Origin: Acetobacter lovaniensis
Lineage (GTDB): Bacteria; Pseudomonadota; Alphaproteobacteria; Acetobacterales; Acetobacteraceae
Assembly (NCBI RefSeq): GCF_014207635.1
Contig: NZ_JACHIE010000003.1
Span: 62,001-126,000 of the forward strand
Direction: 5' to 3'
DNA: 64,000 nucleotides
Shown: in pieces, positions 53,138 through 61,859 of the stretch
Position numbering within the stretch: the stretch's first letter is position 1
Layout of the letters: every line of letters begins with the position of its first letter
Notes under the pieces: generated by a model
Databases searched by the model: none
Told to the model about the DNA's origin: nothing
Seen by the model: only the letters and a program-made list of their open reading frames with translations
Translations under genes and position numbers: made by a program

Positions 53138-53656
53138 TTACTTCTTCTGGCTGTCGGAAGAAATCTGCTGGGTGGGATGCTGCAGGGCATTCAGCTGGTT
53201 CAGCAGATCATGGATCCTGTGCTGCCGCTCACGCATCTGGGTCAGTTGCTCTGGTGTCAGCACGTCATGAATCCGGCTGGCGGTCTGGAGGTGCCGCGCC
53301 TCGCGCTCTGCGCGCAGGGCAGCCATTTTCTGCTGCAACTGAGCGATCTGGTTCTGATCCAGCGGGCCGGGCACGCTTAGCAGGTCCTCTATCTGCTCAT
53401 GCAGTTTTTCAAACTCTTCCTGCGTGTCCTGCGCCTGATCCTGATCATGCGCTTCCTTGAGGATGGCTGTGATCTGGTTGCGCTGCTTGTGGGTCAGGTC
53501 CAGCCCGTCCAGCAGATTACCGCCCGGACCGCCAAAGGTGGAGCCAACGCCCATGCCGCCACCCCAGCCACCCGGCCCCGCCGCATGCGCCGATAGACCG
53601 GAGAGAGAAAGCCCCGCGGCCATTGCCGCAGCCAAGACACCGTTGCTGATCTTCAT
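53138..53656 (-). CDS. Spy/CpxP-like periplasmic protein
   Basis: The 172-residue precursor has a signal peptide (MKISNGVLAAAMAAGLSLSG, cleavage after AHA), a Gly-rich stretch and a long helical body with two LTxxQ motifs (LTHKQ and LTPEQ), the mark of Spy/CpxP family chaperones or metal sensors. The body is rich in Gln, Glu and His. AGGT and GGGGAG lie upstream of ATG 53656. It follows atp12 on the same strand; the link is not obvious. Confidence 0.8.
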   Translation of the reverse strand: MKISNGVLAAAMAAGLSLSGLSAHAAGPGGWGGGMGVGSTFGGPGGNLLDGLDLTHKQRNQITAILKEAHDQDQAQDTQEEFEKLHEQIEDLLSVPGPLDQNQIAQLQQKMAALRAEREARHLQTASRIHDVLTPEQLTQMRERQHRIHDLLNQLNALQHPTQQISSDSQKK

Positions 53657-53778
53657 GACCTGAAATACTCCCCTGCAAAAACGGGCGCCACTGTTTGACA
53701 GTAACCACAAAAACACCAAAACACCCTGCACGCAAACACACCACACCCTGCCTTTGCGGCAGCATGGGCGAGCAGTGC

Positions 53779-54531
53779 TCAGGTCTGGTGCATTAACGCT
53801 TCAAACCGGGCGGCTGTTTCCAGTTCCATCTGCATCCGGGCAATGCGGTCCGTCACCTCCGTATCCTGCCCCCAGACCGCCATCTGCTGGCGCTCATCCA
53901 CCGTAGCGCAGGCAACCAGTTCCTCCACCGACGCGCCACCAAGCAAGGCCAGCCCCAGCACCAGACTCCCCAGTGCCGGAACAGCCACCCCCAGCACGGC
54001 AAGCTGCCCGTCTGTCATGCCTTCCATAACCGTGCCGAGAACCTGCAAGGCCTGATCGGACTGGCAGATAGGCATAACCCCGAGCGTGGTCCGGAAGGTT
54101 GCGCCGTAGGTTTTATCCAGCCATGTCAGCCACGGGTCCCACAGGGCTGCCTGCTGTTGCGCCAGCTTGCCGCCAGCGCCGTCGCGGTAACAGATCAGGT
54201 CGCTGTTGGCATAAGCCAGAAGGCTTTGCACCACTCCCTCCCGCGCCTGCGGAATGCGCTCGAGCATGGAGCCTGCAATGCCGGTTAATGGCAGGTCATC
54301 GGGGGTAAAATAGCCCTCTGCGGTTTGCCCGGCAGCCTGCCATTCGGCCACCAGTGCCTCGGCCAGCGCGCGGGATGGCACACACAGGACCGTTTTGCCC
54401 GGCAAACGTACGCTGCGCCCGTCCAGATTGACAGCAAACCCCCCATCATGTGGGACAAGCTGGACCTGCTTCCAGAACCGCTTGCGCCCCGCCGGGGTAC
54501 GCCCGGGCATACCCGCTCCGGTCGCGCTCAC
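53779..54531 (-). CDS. ATP12 family chaperone
   Basis: The 250-residue protein belongs to the ATP12 family; the mitochondrial member helps F1-ATPase alpha-subunit assembly. Visible landmarks are KRFWKQVQLVPHDGGFAVNL, DGRSVRLPGKTVLCVPSRAL, AEALVAEWQAAG and YRDGAGGKLAQQQAALWDPW. Alphaproteobacteria often keep this gene outside the atp operon, as here. It overlaps the AsmA-like gene by four bases and is likely cotranscribed. Confidence 0.9.
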   Translation of the reverse strand: MSATGAGMPGRTPAGRKRFWKQVQLVPHDGGFAVNLDGRSVRLPGKTVLCVPSRALAEALVAEWQAAGQTAEGYFTPDDLPLTGIAGSMLERIPQAREGVVQSLLAYANSDLICYRDGAGGKLAQQQAALWDPWLTWLDKTYGATFRTTLGVMPICQSDQALQVLGTVMEGMTDGQLAVLGVAVPALGSLVLGLALLGGASVEELVACATVDERQQMAVWGQDTEVTDRIARMQMELETAARFEALMHQT

Positions 54532-56684
54532 CGGAACAGCCCCAGACCATGCAGCATGTTCATGATCTTTTCCTCCTTACTGGCTTTTTTTGTCACCACG
54601 GTCGGGCTTGGGCCATCGGCTCCCTCACGCGCAGTCGCCAGAAGGGGCGCGCAGGAGGTTGCCTCGCCCCCCTCCCCGCCAATGGTAATGCCAACGCGCC
54701 CATCCTGCGCGGCAGCCATGCTCACCTGCGGGTTATTCCACGGCCCCGTGACCCGCAGGGAGGACGAAGCCGAAGCCCCACCCAGCAGCACCTGCGGTGC
54801 CAGTTCCATGTTGAGCTCATGCGTATCCAGAGTAACCGTTCCCTGCCCGCGCAGGTGCAAAAAGGCGCTTTCCAGCCCGACCTGATCAATATGGGCCACG
54901 CCGTTGGCAAACTGTGTATGCACGCCAAAACAGCGCACAGGCATCTGCCCCTTGACCGGCACCTGCGGCCCCAGCAAACGGCGTATCAGCCCTCCGCCCA
55001 CGCTCCCGTCCACCACGGATGCGCCCAGATGCCCCGCAAGAGAACTGCTCCGCGCTGCCGCCGTATCGCCCTGAGCAGAGAGCGCACCCACAAGCTGGAC
55101 CGTGCCCTGCATATCCGGTGCAACCTGCATCCACGCCTGTACAACCGCCAGAGGCAGGAACACCGAGCGGGCAGACGCCTCCACCTGTGGCTGCGGGCCA
55201 GACAGGTCATACACAAACCGGGCAACCTGCTGCTGGCCATTCCCCACAGCATGGATGGGGTCCAGCACCAGACGGGCGTTGGCAAGTACTCCATGTGTCT
55301 GCACCTGCGACCAGGCAACACCCTGCCAGCTTACGGCCTGCACCTGCATGTCCCCCGCCAGCGCAAGGTTGTGCATGACATCCGCAACCGTATGGTTTTT
55401 ATACAGAAATTCCGTTTTATCGGTTTCAACATGCCCGATAACCGTCAGCCCGGTGGCATCCGGCCATTGCCCGCCAAACGCCAGATGGTCCAGCGTGCCC
55501 TGCACATCCAGCGCGGAGTGGGCGGCACTGAGCGCGCCCTTGACCTGCACGGACGACTGCCCCTGCGTAAGCGCCAGATCCACGGATGCGGGGGTTTGCT
55601 CCTGCATCTGCACAAGTTGCGCCAGAGTGCCCGCGGACCCGTTAAGACCCACAGACTGGCTGCCCAGTTGCCCTTCCACATGCAGGCTGAGCGGGTCCGT
55701 TGGGGTGGGAGCATCCACCACAGCACGGACAAGTGCTGCCTGTGGCAGCCAGCGCCCCAGATCCACACGCCCCGTGCGGATATGCAGGCTCTGGATCTGC
55801 GGGGCATCACCACTCCCTGCCACGCTCAGATCCACCGAGAGGTTTTGCCCGTCAGGCAGATTGGCATGAGGGAAAAAGGTATTCAGGTCCTGTAACTGCC
55901 CGACCGAGCCGCCCATATGCAGGTTATACACACGCTCGGCCTGTGGTGCGTTGATCACGCCATCCACATGCGCAAGGCCTATGGAATGCCCGCCATTGTT
56001 CAAACTCAGGCGGAGTTGCAGGGGCAGTTGCGCACCAAGGGGCCAGAAGGGGCCAGTCTGCCCGGTCAGGCTGAAGCTGGCGAGGTCCTTCTGACCCTGT
56101 ATGTCCAGATCGGGGGCTGTGCCATCCAACCCACGCAACGTGGCCTTGCGCAGGCCAAACGTGCCCGAATAATGGGTAAGCGCGTCATCCCACACCACAT
56201 CCGCCTGCACGATGTTCAGGTCCGATGCGCTGACATTCCAGTGCATCCGCACGGCAGGTGCAGGGCTTGCCGCCTGCTCCGTGGCGGCCGGTGGGGTCAG
56301 CAGCCAGTCCGCCCGGCCATCGCTCAGGCGGCGCAGGGTGATTTTGGGGGCAATAACACTCACGTCCCGGAACGCAATGCGGTGGGAAAACAGCGGTATG
56401 ATAGAGAGCCGCGCCCGCACCTGCCTGACGGCCAGCACGTCCGGGCCCCCCTCCTCCACGCCGGAAAGGCGCACATTCTGCGCCTCCACCCAAGGGAAAG
56501 GCAGCACCCACACATGCAGCGTGCCAATGCTCAGGTGTCGCCCCGTGCCCTGCTCCACCGCATCACTCAGCCGGGTTTTCAGCCACGTGGCATCCTGCGT
56601 TGCGGAAAAAATTGTCCCGCCACCCGCGACCACAGCCACAACACCCGCAAGCAGGCCAATTTTCCACTTAAACCGCATTGTCAC
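54528..56684 (-). CDS. AsmA family protein
   Basis: The 718-residue protein has an N-terminal membrane anchor (KIGLLAGVVAVVAGGGTIF) and a large periplasmic domain with the AsmA N-terminal fold (RHLSIGTLHVWVLPFPWVEA, then ARLSIIPLFSHRIAFRDVSV) and a beta-rich body typical of this family of lipid-transport-type bridge proteins. C-terminal motif HIDQVGLESAFLHLRGQGTV resembles the AsmA-C domain. Family members influence outer-membrane lipid homeostasis, but the exact role here is unknown. 30 bases from rluC. Confidence 0.88.
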   Translation of the reverse strand: MTMRFKWKIGLLAGVVAVVAGGGTIFSATQDATWLKTRLSDAVEQGTGRHLSIGTLHVWVLPFPWVEAQNVRLSGVEEGGPDVLAVRQVRARLSIIPLFSHRIAFRDVSVIAPKITLRRLSDGRADWLLTPPAATEQAASPAPAVRMHWNVSASDLNIVQADVVWDDALTHYSGTFGLRKATLRGLDGTAPDLDIQGQKDLASFSLTGQTGPFWPLGAQLPLQLRLSLNNGGHSIGLAHVDGVINAPQAERVYNLHMGGSVGQLQDLNTFFPHANLPDGQNLSVDLSVAGSGDAPQIQSLHIRTGRVDLGRWLPQAALVRAVVDAPTPTDPLSLHVEGQLGSQSVGLNGSAGTLAQLVQMQEQTPASVDLALTQGQSSVQVKGALSAAHSALDVQGTLDHLAFGGQWPDATGLTVIGHVETDKTEFLYKNHTVADVMHNLALAGDMQVQAVSWQGVAWSQVQTHGVLANARLVLDPIHAVGNGQQQVARFVYDLSGPQPQVEASARSVFLPLAVVQAWMQVAPDMQGTVQLVGALSAQGDTAAARSSSLAGHLGASVVDGSVGGGLIRRLLGPQVPVKGQMPVRCFGVHTQFANGVAHIDQVGLESAFLHLRGQGTVTLDTHELNMELAPQVLLGGASASSSLRVTGPWNNPQVSMAAAQDGRVGITIGGEGGEATSCAPLLATAREGADGPSPTVVTKKASKEEKIMNMLHGLGLFR

Positions 56685-56713
56685 GTTTTCTCCCGCGCGA
56701 GGTCGGTTGCCGC

Positions 56714-57697
56714 TCAGCCGCCCTTGCGCGCAGGGGGCGGCGTTGTTCCGGGTGTAAAGCCAAGAGCGCGGAAGGTCTCGCGCATATGCGCGGGGAGTTC
56801 AGCACTTACAACAAGGCGGCCACCTGCGGGGTGGGGCATGTCCAGCTCCCGCGCATGGAGGTGCAACTGGTCCGTAAAGCCGGAGGGATGCGCTGTGGCC
56901 CCACCATATTTGGGGTCACCCAGAATGGGGGTGCCAAGGGATTCGCAATGCACGCGCAACTGGTGCGTGCGCCCCGTAAGGGGGGAAAGCCCAAGCCATG
57001 AGAACTTGCGGGCTGCCGAATCCAGCACTTCGTACACAGTACGGGCGGACTGGGCATCCTCATCCTTGCGGTCGGCGGCAACGGTAATGGCACCCGGCCC
57101 GACACCCAGACGGGCAAGCGGCTGGTCGATCTCGCCCGAAAGCGGGTCTGGCCTGCCCACAACAACAGCCCAGTATGTCTTTTTAACGTCCCGCCCACGG
57201 AAGGAGGCCGCAAGTTTGGCGGCCACGCCGGGGGTTCTGGCCAGCAGCAGCAGGCCCGATGTATCGCGGTCAATCCGGTGGACCAGCCTTGGGCGCGGGT
57301 CATCGGGGTTTTCACGCAGGCCATCGAGCATCATGTCCACATGGCGGGTAATGCCCGGACCACCCTGCACGGCCAGGCCGGAGGGTTTGTTCAGCACGAT
57401 CAGGTGCTTGTCCTGATAAACGACCATACGCTGGATTTCGCGCACCAGCTTGTCGTCCAGCGGGCGCGGCACATCACGCGCGGGCTTGGCAGCCATGGGA
57501 ATGGGCGGCACGCGCACGCTCTGCCCCGGCTCGAGCCGGGTGGAGGCCTCCACCCTTTTGCCCTCAACGCGAATCTGGCCGGTGCGGCACAGTTTTTGCA
57601 GCGCGCCCTGGGTCAGATGCGGGTAATGGCGACGGAAATAACGGTCGAGGCGGATACCGGCCTCGTCCTCGCTCACGGTAAGATTGACAACACTCAT
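56714..57697 (-). CDS. rluC: RluA/RluC-family 23S rRNA pseudouridine synthase
   Basis: The 327-residue protein has an N-terminal S4 domain (AGIRLDRYFRRHYPHLTQGA) and the catalytic core with VHRIDRDTSGLLLLARTPGV (catalytic Asp), GRTHQLRVHCESLGTPILGD and TDQLHLHARELDMPHP. Among members, length and S4 domain fit RluC, which modifies 23S positions 955, 2504 and 2580; RluD is the alternative. Start at 57697 lies 10 bases after rarA's stop, indicating an operon. Confidence 0.88.
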   Translation of the reverse strand: MSVVNLTVSEDEAGIRLDRYFRRHYPHLTQGALQKLCRTGQIRVEGKRVEASTRLEPGQSVRVPPIPMAAKPARDVPRPLDDKLVREIQRMVVYQDKHLIVLNKPSGLAVQGGPGITRHVDMMLDGLRENPDDPRPRLVHRIDRDTSGLLLLARTPGVAAKLAASFRGRDVKKTYWAVVVGRPDPLSGEIDQPLARLGVGPGAITVAADRKDEDAQSARTVYEVLDSAARKFSWLGLSPLTGRTHQLRVHCESLGTPILGDPKYGGATAHPSGFTDQLHLHARELDMPHPAGGRLVVSAELPAHMRETFRALGFTPGTTPPPARKGG

Positions 57698-57707
57698 GCG
57701 CTGATAT

Positions 57708-59057
57708 TCACGACTGGCGCCGTTCCCGCAAGCGGGACCATGTTTCCAGCCTGTGTTTGACCTCCCGTTCGTAGCCTCTACCCGTTGGATTATAAAAGGT
57801 CTGGCGGCGCATACCATCGGGGAAATAATTCTGCCCCGAAAAACCTTCCTCCGCGTCGTGGTCGTATTCATACCCCTTGCCGTAGCCAATATCCTGCATC
57901 AGCCGCGTGGGCGCGTTCAGGATATGCGCGGGCGGGATAAGGCTGCCCGTGGCCTTGGCGGCGCGGCGTGCAGCCCCATACGCCTTGTAGGCCGCGTTGG
58001 ATTTGGGGGCTGTCGCCAGATGCACCACAAGCTGGGCCAGAGCCAGCTCACCCTCGGGCGAGCCAAGCCGCTCATATGTCTCCCACGCAGCCACGGCCAG
58101 AGGCAGGGCATTGGGGTCGGCCATGCCTACATCCTCGGTGGCAAAGCGGGTCAGGCGGCGGGCCAGATAACGCGGGTCCTCGCCCCCTTCGAGCATACGC
58201 GCAAACCAGTACAGCGCGGCATCGGGGTCCGAGCCACGGAGCGATTTGTGCAGGGCGGAAATAAGGTTGTAATGCTCCTCCCGGTCCCGGTCATACAGAA
58301 TGGCTCTTTTGGCCAGCAACCGGGCCAGACCCTGCGCATCCAGCGGTTTTGTATTTTTCAGGCTCAGAACCTGCTCAACCATGTTCAGCAGGTAGCGCCC
58401 ATCCCCATCGGCCATGGCGCGCAGGGTGGCGCGCCCGTCCTCCGTAAGCGGCAGGGGGTGGCCTGTCTCCTCCTCCGCGCGGGCCAGCAGGGCTTCCAGT
58501 GCCGGGTCATCCAGCCGGTTAAGCACCATAACCTGACAGCGCGAGAGCAGGGCCGAGTTCAGGGCGAAGGAAGGGTTCTCGGTCGTGGCCCCTACCAGCA
58601 CCACGGTTCCGTCCTCCACCACGGGCAGAAAGCCATCCTGCTGCGCGCGGTTGAAGCGGTGGATCTCGTCCACAAACAAAAGTGTGCCCACGCCCCCTGC
58701 CGCCAGCTTGCGCGCGGCGTCGAACGCTTTTTTCAGGTCCGCCACCCCGGAAAACACGGCCGAAATCTGCATGAACCGCAACCCCGCAGCCTGTGCCAGC
58801 AGGCGGGCTATGGTGGTTTTGCCCACCCCCGGCCCACCCCACAGGATCAGGCTGGGCAGGGTGCCACGTTCAAGCATGAGCGTAAGCGTACCCTCCGGCC
58901 CCAGCAGGTGCCCCTGCCCTACCACATCGGCCAGACAGGCCGGGCGCAGGCGGTCCGCCAGCGGTTGGGTTGGAGCGGGCCTGCCCCCCGTGCGCGCCGG
59001 AGCGGCATCGGCACCCGGCGCGGGGGAGGCCCCGCCAAACAGGTCTTCCCCCGTCAT
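57708..59057 (-). CDS. rarA: Replication-associated recombination protein A (RarA/MgsA)
   Basis: AAA+ ATPase acting at stalled forks. The 449-residue protein has PLADRLRPACLADVVGQGHL, Walker A GGPGVGKTTIARLLA, Walker B LLFVDEIHRFNRAQQDGFLP, ATTENPSFALNSALLSRCQV and the C-terminal SALHKSLRGSDPDAALYWFA. All family landmarks are present and it has full length. It is first in a set with rluC, AsmA and atp12. Confidence 0.95.
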   Translation of the reverse strand: MTGEDLFGGASPAPGADAAPARTGGRPAPTQPLADRLRPACLADVVGQGHLLGPEGTLTLMLERGTLPSLILWGGPGVGKTTIARLLAQAAGLRFMQISAVFSGVADLKKAFDAARKLAAGGVGTLLFVDEIHRFNRAQQDGFLPVVEDGTVVLVGATTENPSFALNSALLSRCQVMVLNRLDDPALEALLARAEEETGHPLPLTEDGRATLRAMADGDGRYLLNMVEQVLSLKNTKPLDAQGLARLLAKRAILYDRDREEHYNLISALHKSLRGSDPDAALYWFARMLEGGEDPRYLARRLTRFATEDVGMADPNALPLAVAAWETYERLGSPEGELALAQLVVHLATAPKSNAAYKAYGAARRAAKATGSLIPPAHILNAPTRLMQDIGYGKGYEYDHDAEEGFSGQNYFPDGMRRQTFYNPTGRGYEREVKHRLETWSRLRERRQS

Positions 59058-59201
59058 GGTGCTGCGTGCCGTGTGGTCATGGCGTTCATACCTTCAGTCT
59101 CAAAATCTGTCCTGTTCGCCGTATATATCGCCATGCGCGGCCTGTTTTTCCAGTAGCTGCGCAAACCGGGCCGTGCTGGGCCGACCCCGTCGGGGACGAT
59201 G

Positions 59202-59867
59202 TTATTCTTCCGGCTGGGCGGGCAGGTCGAACGTGCTGGCCGGAATATCCGCCCCCGGATGCACGTCAAACAGGGTCACGCGGGTCTCATGCCCCTGTGC
59301 ATCCAGCACACTCCATGAGCGCAGGGCCAGCGGGGTTTCGTAAAACACCAGTGTCAGGCTGCCATCTCCGGGCGATGCCGTGCGCACCAGCTTGACCGCA
59401 AGCAGCCCGGCCTCGTGGCGGAAGGCGGTCAATGTAACCCCGTCAGACAGGCTGACATGCTGGGCCAGCAGAAGCCCAAGCGGGGTCCGGTCCATGGGTA
59501 TGACCGTTGTCTGGTCCAGCTGGCTGTCGCGGAACACGACCTTGCCCTGATTGGCAACCAGCAGCAAAGGAGATGGCGGGTCGTAGGCCAGACGCATCTG
59601 GCCGGGGCGCTTCATCCATACCGTGCCGGTTGTGCGTTTGCCCTCCGCATCTATCTGCTGGATGCGGGCCTTGAAGGTGAGAGCATGGTTAAGCTCCTGC
59701 TCAATCCGGGCAACCCATACCTTGTCCGCAGCACTCAGGCGTGCGGGCTGCACGGTGCTGGCAGCTGCGGTATCAGCACCACCTTCGGCATCCTGCGCAT
59801 GAGCAGCCCCCGCCAGCAGGAGCAGACCGGCACATAATGGCGCAACAGCACGAAAAACTCTTATCAT
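59202..59867 (-). CDS. lolA: LolA-like outer-membrane lipoprotein carrier
   Basis: The 221-residue precursor has a signal peptide (RAVAPLCAGLLLLAGAAHA-QD) and the LolA fold that shuttles lipoproteins through the periplasm: FKARIQQIDAEGKRTTGTVW, KRPGQMRLAYDPPSPLLLVA and a mid-protein segment with DGVTLTAFRHEAGLLAV. It precedes rarA after a 144-base gap that holds only a short GC-rich hairpin. lolB is not in the window. Confidence 0.88.
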   Translation of the reverse strand: MIRVFRAVAPLCAGLLLLAGAAHAQDAEGGADTAAASTVQPARLSAADKVWVARIEQELNHALTFKARIQQIDAEGKRTTGTVWMKRPGQMRLAYDPPSPLLLVANQGKVVFRDSQLDQTTVIPMDRTPLGLLLAQHVSLSDGVTLTAFRHEAGLLAVKLVRTASPGDGSLTLVFYETPLALRSWSVLDAQGHETRVTLFDVHPGADIPASTFDLPAQPEE

Positions 59868-59939
59868 GAACAGGGCATCTCACTTTGACTGCCAGCTATT
59901 ACAGCCAGCCATTAGCGCCAGCAAAAAACGCAGATACTC

Positions 59940-60857
59940 TCAGACCACCAGCAACCCGAGCGCCAGAGCCAGCGCAATGGTCAGTCCAATTTTGCGGTTG
60001 GCATAAAACTGCGCAAGGCACAAAGCCGGTCTGGCCGGGTTAACCGCCACAGCCTGCCGCCAGAACAGCACACCGGGCAGCAGCAGCGCGGGCCAGAACA
60101 GCCAGCCAGAACCGGCCAACAGGCCAGCCCCCGCCAGCAGCACAAGGGTCAGCCCATAGCACACACCAATAAACGCCCGTGCCCGCCCGGCCATAAGGCG
60201 CGAGGTGGATTTAACGCCAATCCGCGCATCATCCTCCATGTCCTGAAAGCCATAGATCGTATCAAACCCAAGCTGCCAGACAATCGTGGCAGCATAAAGG
60301 GCGGCCTGTGCCCATGTCAGCTGTCCCGCAGCCGCCGCATACCCCATGGGTGCGCCAAAGCCGAACGTAAACCCCATGACAAGCTGCGGCCACCACGTGA
60401 ACCGCTTGGCCAGAGGGTAAAGCCCCACCAGCACAAGGGAGGATACCCCCAGTATCCATGACAGGGGGTTAAGCTGCACCAGCACCCCAAGCCCCATAAC
60501 CAGCAACAGCGCCAGAAAGGCCGTGGCCTGCCGCATACCCAGCGCGCCGGACGCCAGTGGCCGACCTGCCGTGCGCGTAACCTGCCGGTCAATATCGCGG
60601 TCCCACATGTCGTTTACAACACAGCCCGCCGCCCGCATGACCAGACTGCCAATGCCAAACAGCACAATCAGCCTGACCCGCTCCATAGGAGCCACGCCCT
60701 GAGGGAGCAGAATGCCCCATACGCCGGGCAGCCACAAAAGCCATGTTCCCACCGGCCGGTCCAGCCGGGCCAGCAGAGCATAAGCCTGTAGGGAGGGAGG
60801 GAGGCGGGCAATCCATCCCGTAACCCGGATGTCGGTATGGCTGGTGGAAGCAGACAC
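59940..60857 (-). CDS. ubiA: 4-Hydroxybenzoate polyprenyltransferase
   Basis: Membrane prenyltransferase of ubiquinone synthesis. The 305-residue protein has about nine helices and both aspartate motifs: NDMWDRDIDRQVTRTAGRP and DTIYGFQDMEDDARIGVKST. The GTG at 60857 (RIVSASTSHTDI) is the best start because it gives the usual length; the in-frame ATG at 61190 would add 111 residues overlapping rsmE. The gap to rsmE (about 170 bases) holds divergent promoters. Rubs next to no other ubi gene, but COQ9 is also in the window. Confidence 0.92.
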   Translation of the reverse strand: MSASTSHTDIRVTGWIARLPPSLQAYALLARLDRPVGTWLLWLPGVWGILLPQGVAPMERVRLIVLFGIGSLVMRAAGCVVNDMWDRDIDRQVTRTAGRPLASGALGMRQATAFLALLLVMGLGVLVQLNPLSWILGVSSLVLVGLYPLAKRFTWWPQLVMGFTFGFGAPMGYAAAAGQLTWAQAALYAATIVWQLGFDTIYGFQDMEDDARIGVKSTSRLMAGRARAFIGVCYGLTLVLLAGAGLLAGSGWLFWPALLLPGVLFWRQAVAVNPARPALCLAQFYANRKIGLTIALALALGLLVV

Positions 60858-61025
60858 GATTCTGATAAGGCCTCTGGTCAGGAACAACGGGCACCGTTTT
60901 GCGCCCTTCCCTATGCCACAAACTGGTGCGGACCATAACCTCCCCCCGCCATCTCCTTTGCAAAACAGGGTATTTCGTGCGTAAACCGGGCCTGTTCCAC
61001 CCTCACCCGAGCAGATGCAGGATAA

Positions 61026-61799
61026 ATGACCGGCATGAATGGCCTCTCCCGCCTCCCCCGCCTGTATATGGACCCCGCCCTTGTGCCCATGCCGCAGGAG
61101 GGTGCCCCCTGCCCGATCGCCCCCGAGCAGGCGCGCTACCTTGGCACTGTCCTGCGCAAAGCGCCCGGGGAGCAGGTGCGTGTGTTCCATGCAGGCATGG
61201 GGGAATGGCTGGCCAGCATAGCCGAAATCCGCAAGGACCGGGGTGGGCTAACCCTTGAGCGCCAGCTACGCGCCCCGCAGCCCTGCCCGCCCCTGCGCCT
61301 GGCCTTTGCCCTACTCAAGCGTGACGCCACCGATCTGGTCCTGCGCATGGGCACCGAACTGGGCGTGACGGAATTTCTGCCACTTGTCACCGAACGCACC
61401 AACACCCACCGCATTAACCCCGAGCGCCTGCACGCCATAGCCGTGGAAGCTGCCGAACAATGCGAAAGGCTGGACATACCGGCCATAGCGCAGGTGCAGA
61501 CCCTGCCCGCCTTGCTGGGGAACTGGCCGCAGCAGGCAAGCCTGTTTGCCGCGATAGAACGGCTGGACGCGCGCGAGAATTCACCCCACTCCACCACGCG
61601 ACTGGTGCAGGAGGGAGATGGACTCCTGATCGGGCCGGAAGGCGGCTTGAGCGATAGTGAGTGCCAGACCCTGCTCAAGCGCCCTTTTGTTGCCCCAATT
61701 TCCCTTGGTTCACTGGTGCTGCGGGCCGATACTGCGGTGGTGGCGGGGCTTGCGCTACTGGGCAATGGCTTGCGCTCTGCCCCTGTTTCATCACAATAA
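61026..61799 (+). CDS. rsmE: 16S rRNA (uracil1498-N3)-methyltransferase
   Basis: The 257-residue SPOUT enzyme has an N-terminal PUA-like part (PEQARYLGTVLRKAPGEQVR) and the methyltransferase knot with ATDLVLRMGTELGVTEFLPL, LIGPEGGLSDSECQTLLKRP and SLGSLVLRADTAVVAGLAL. The last segment is the RsmE signature. It is divergent from ubiA and stands about 60 bases before gshA, with which it may be cotranscribed. The start could be ATG 61038. Confidence 0.94.
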   Translation: MTGMNGLSRLPRLYMDPALVPMPQEGAPCPIAPEQARYLGTVLRKAPGEQVRVFHAGMGEWLASIAEIRKDRGGLTLERQLRAPQPCPPLRLAFALLKRDATDLVLRMGTELGVTEFLPLVTERTNTHRINPERLHAIAVEAAEQCERLDIPAIAQVQTLPALLGNWPQQASLFAAIERLDARENSPHSTTRLVQEGDGLLIGPEGGLSDSECQTLLKRPFVAPISLGSLVLRADTAVVAGLALLGNGLRSAPVSSQ

Positions 61800-61859
61800 G
61801 GCAATTGCTCCTGTCTTGCCGTGCGACCGCAAGGCTGTTTTTGGGATACAGAAAACCTC

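Noticed and set aside
57753-59156. 467-codon frame on the plus strand
   Set aside because: Antisense to rarA.
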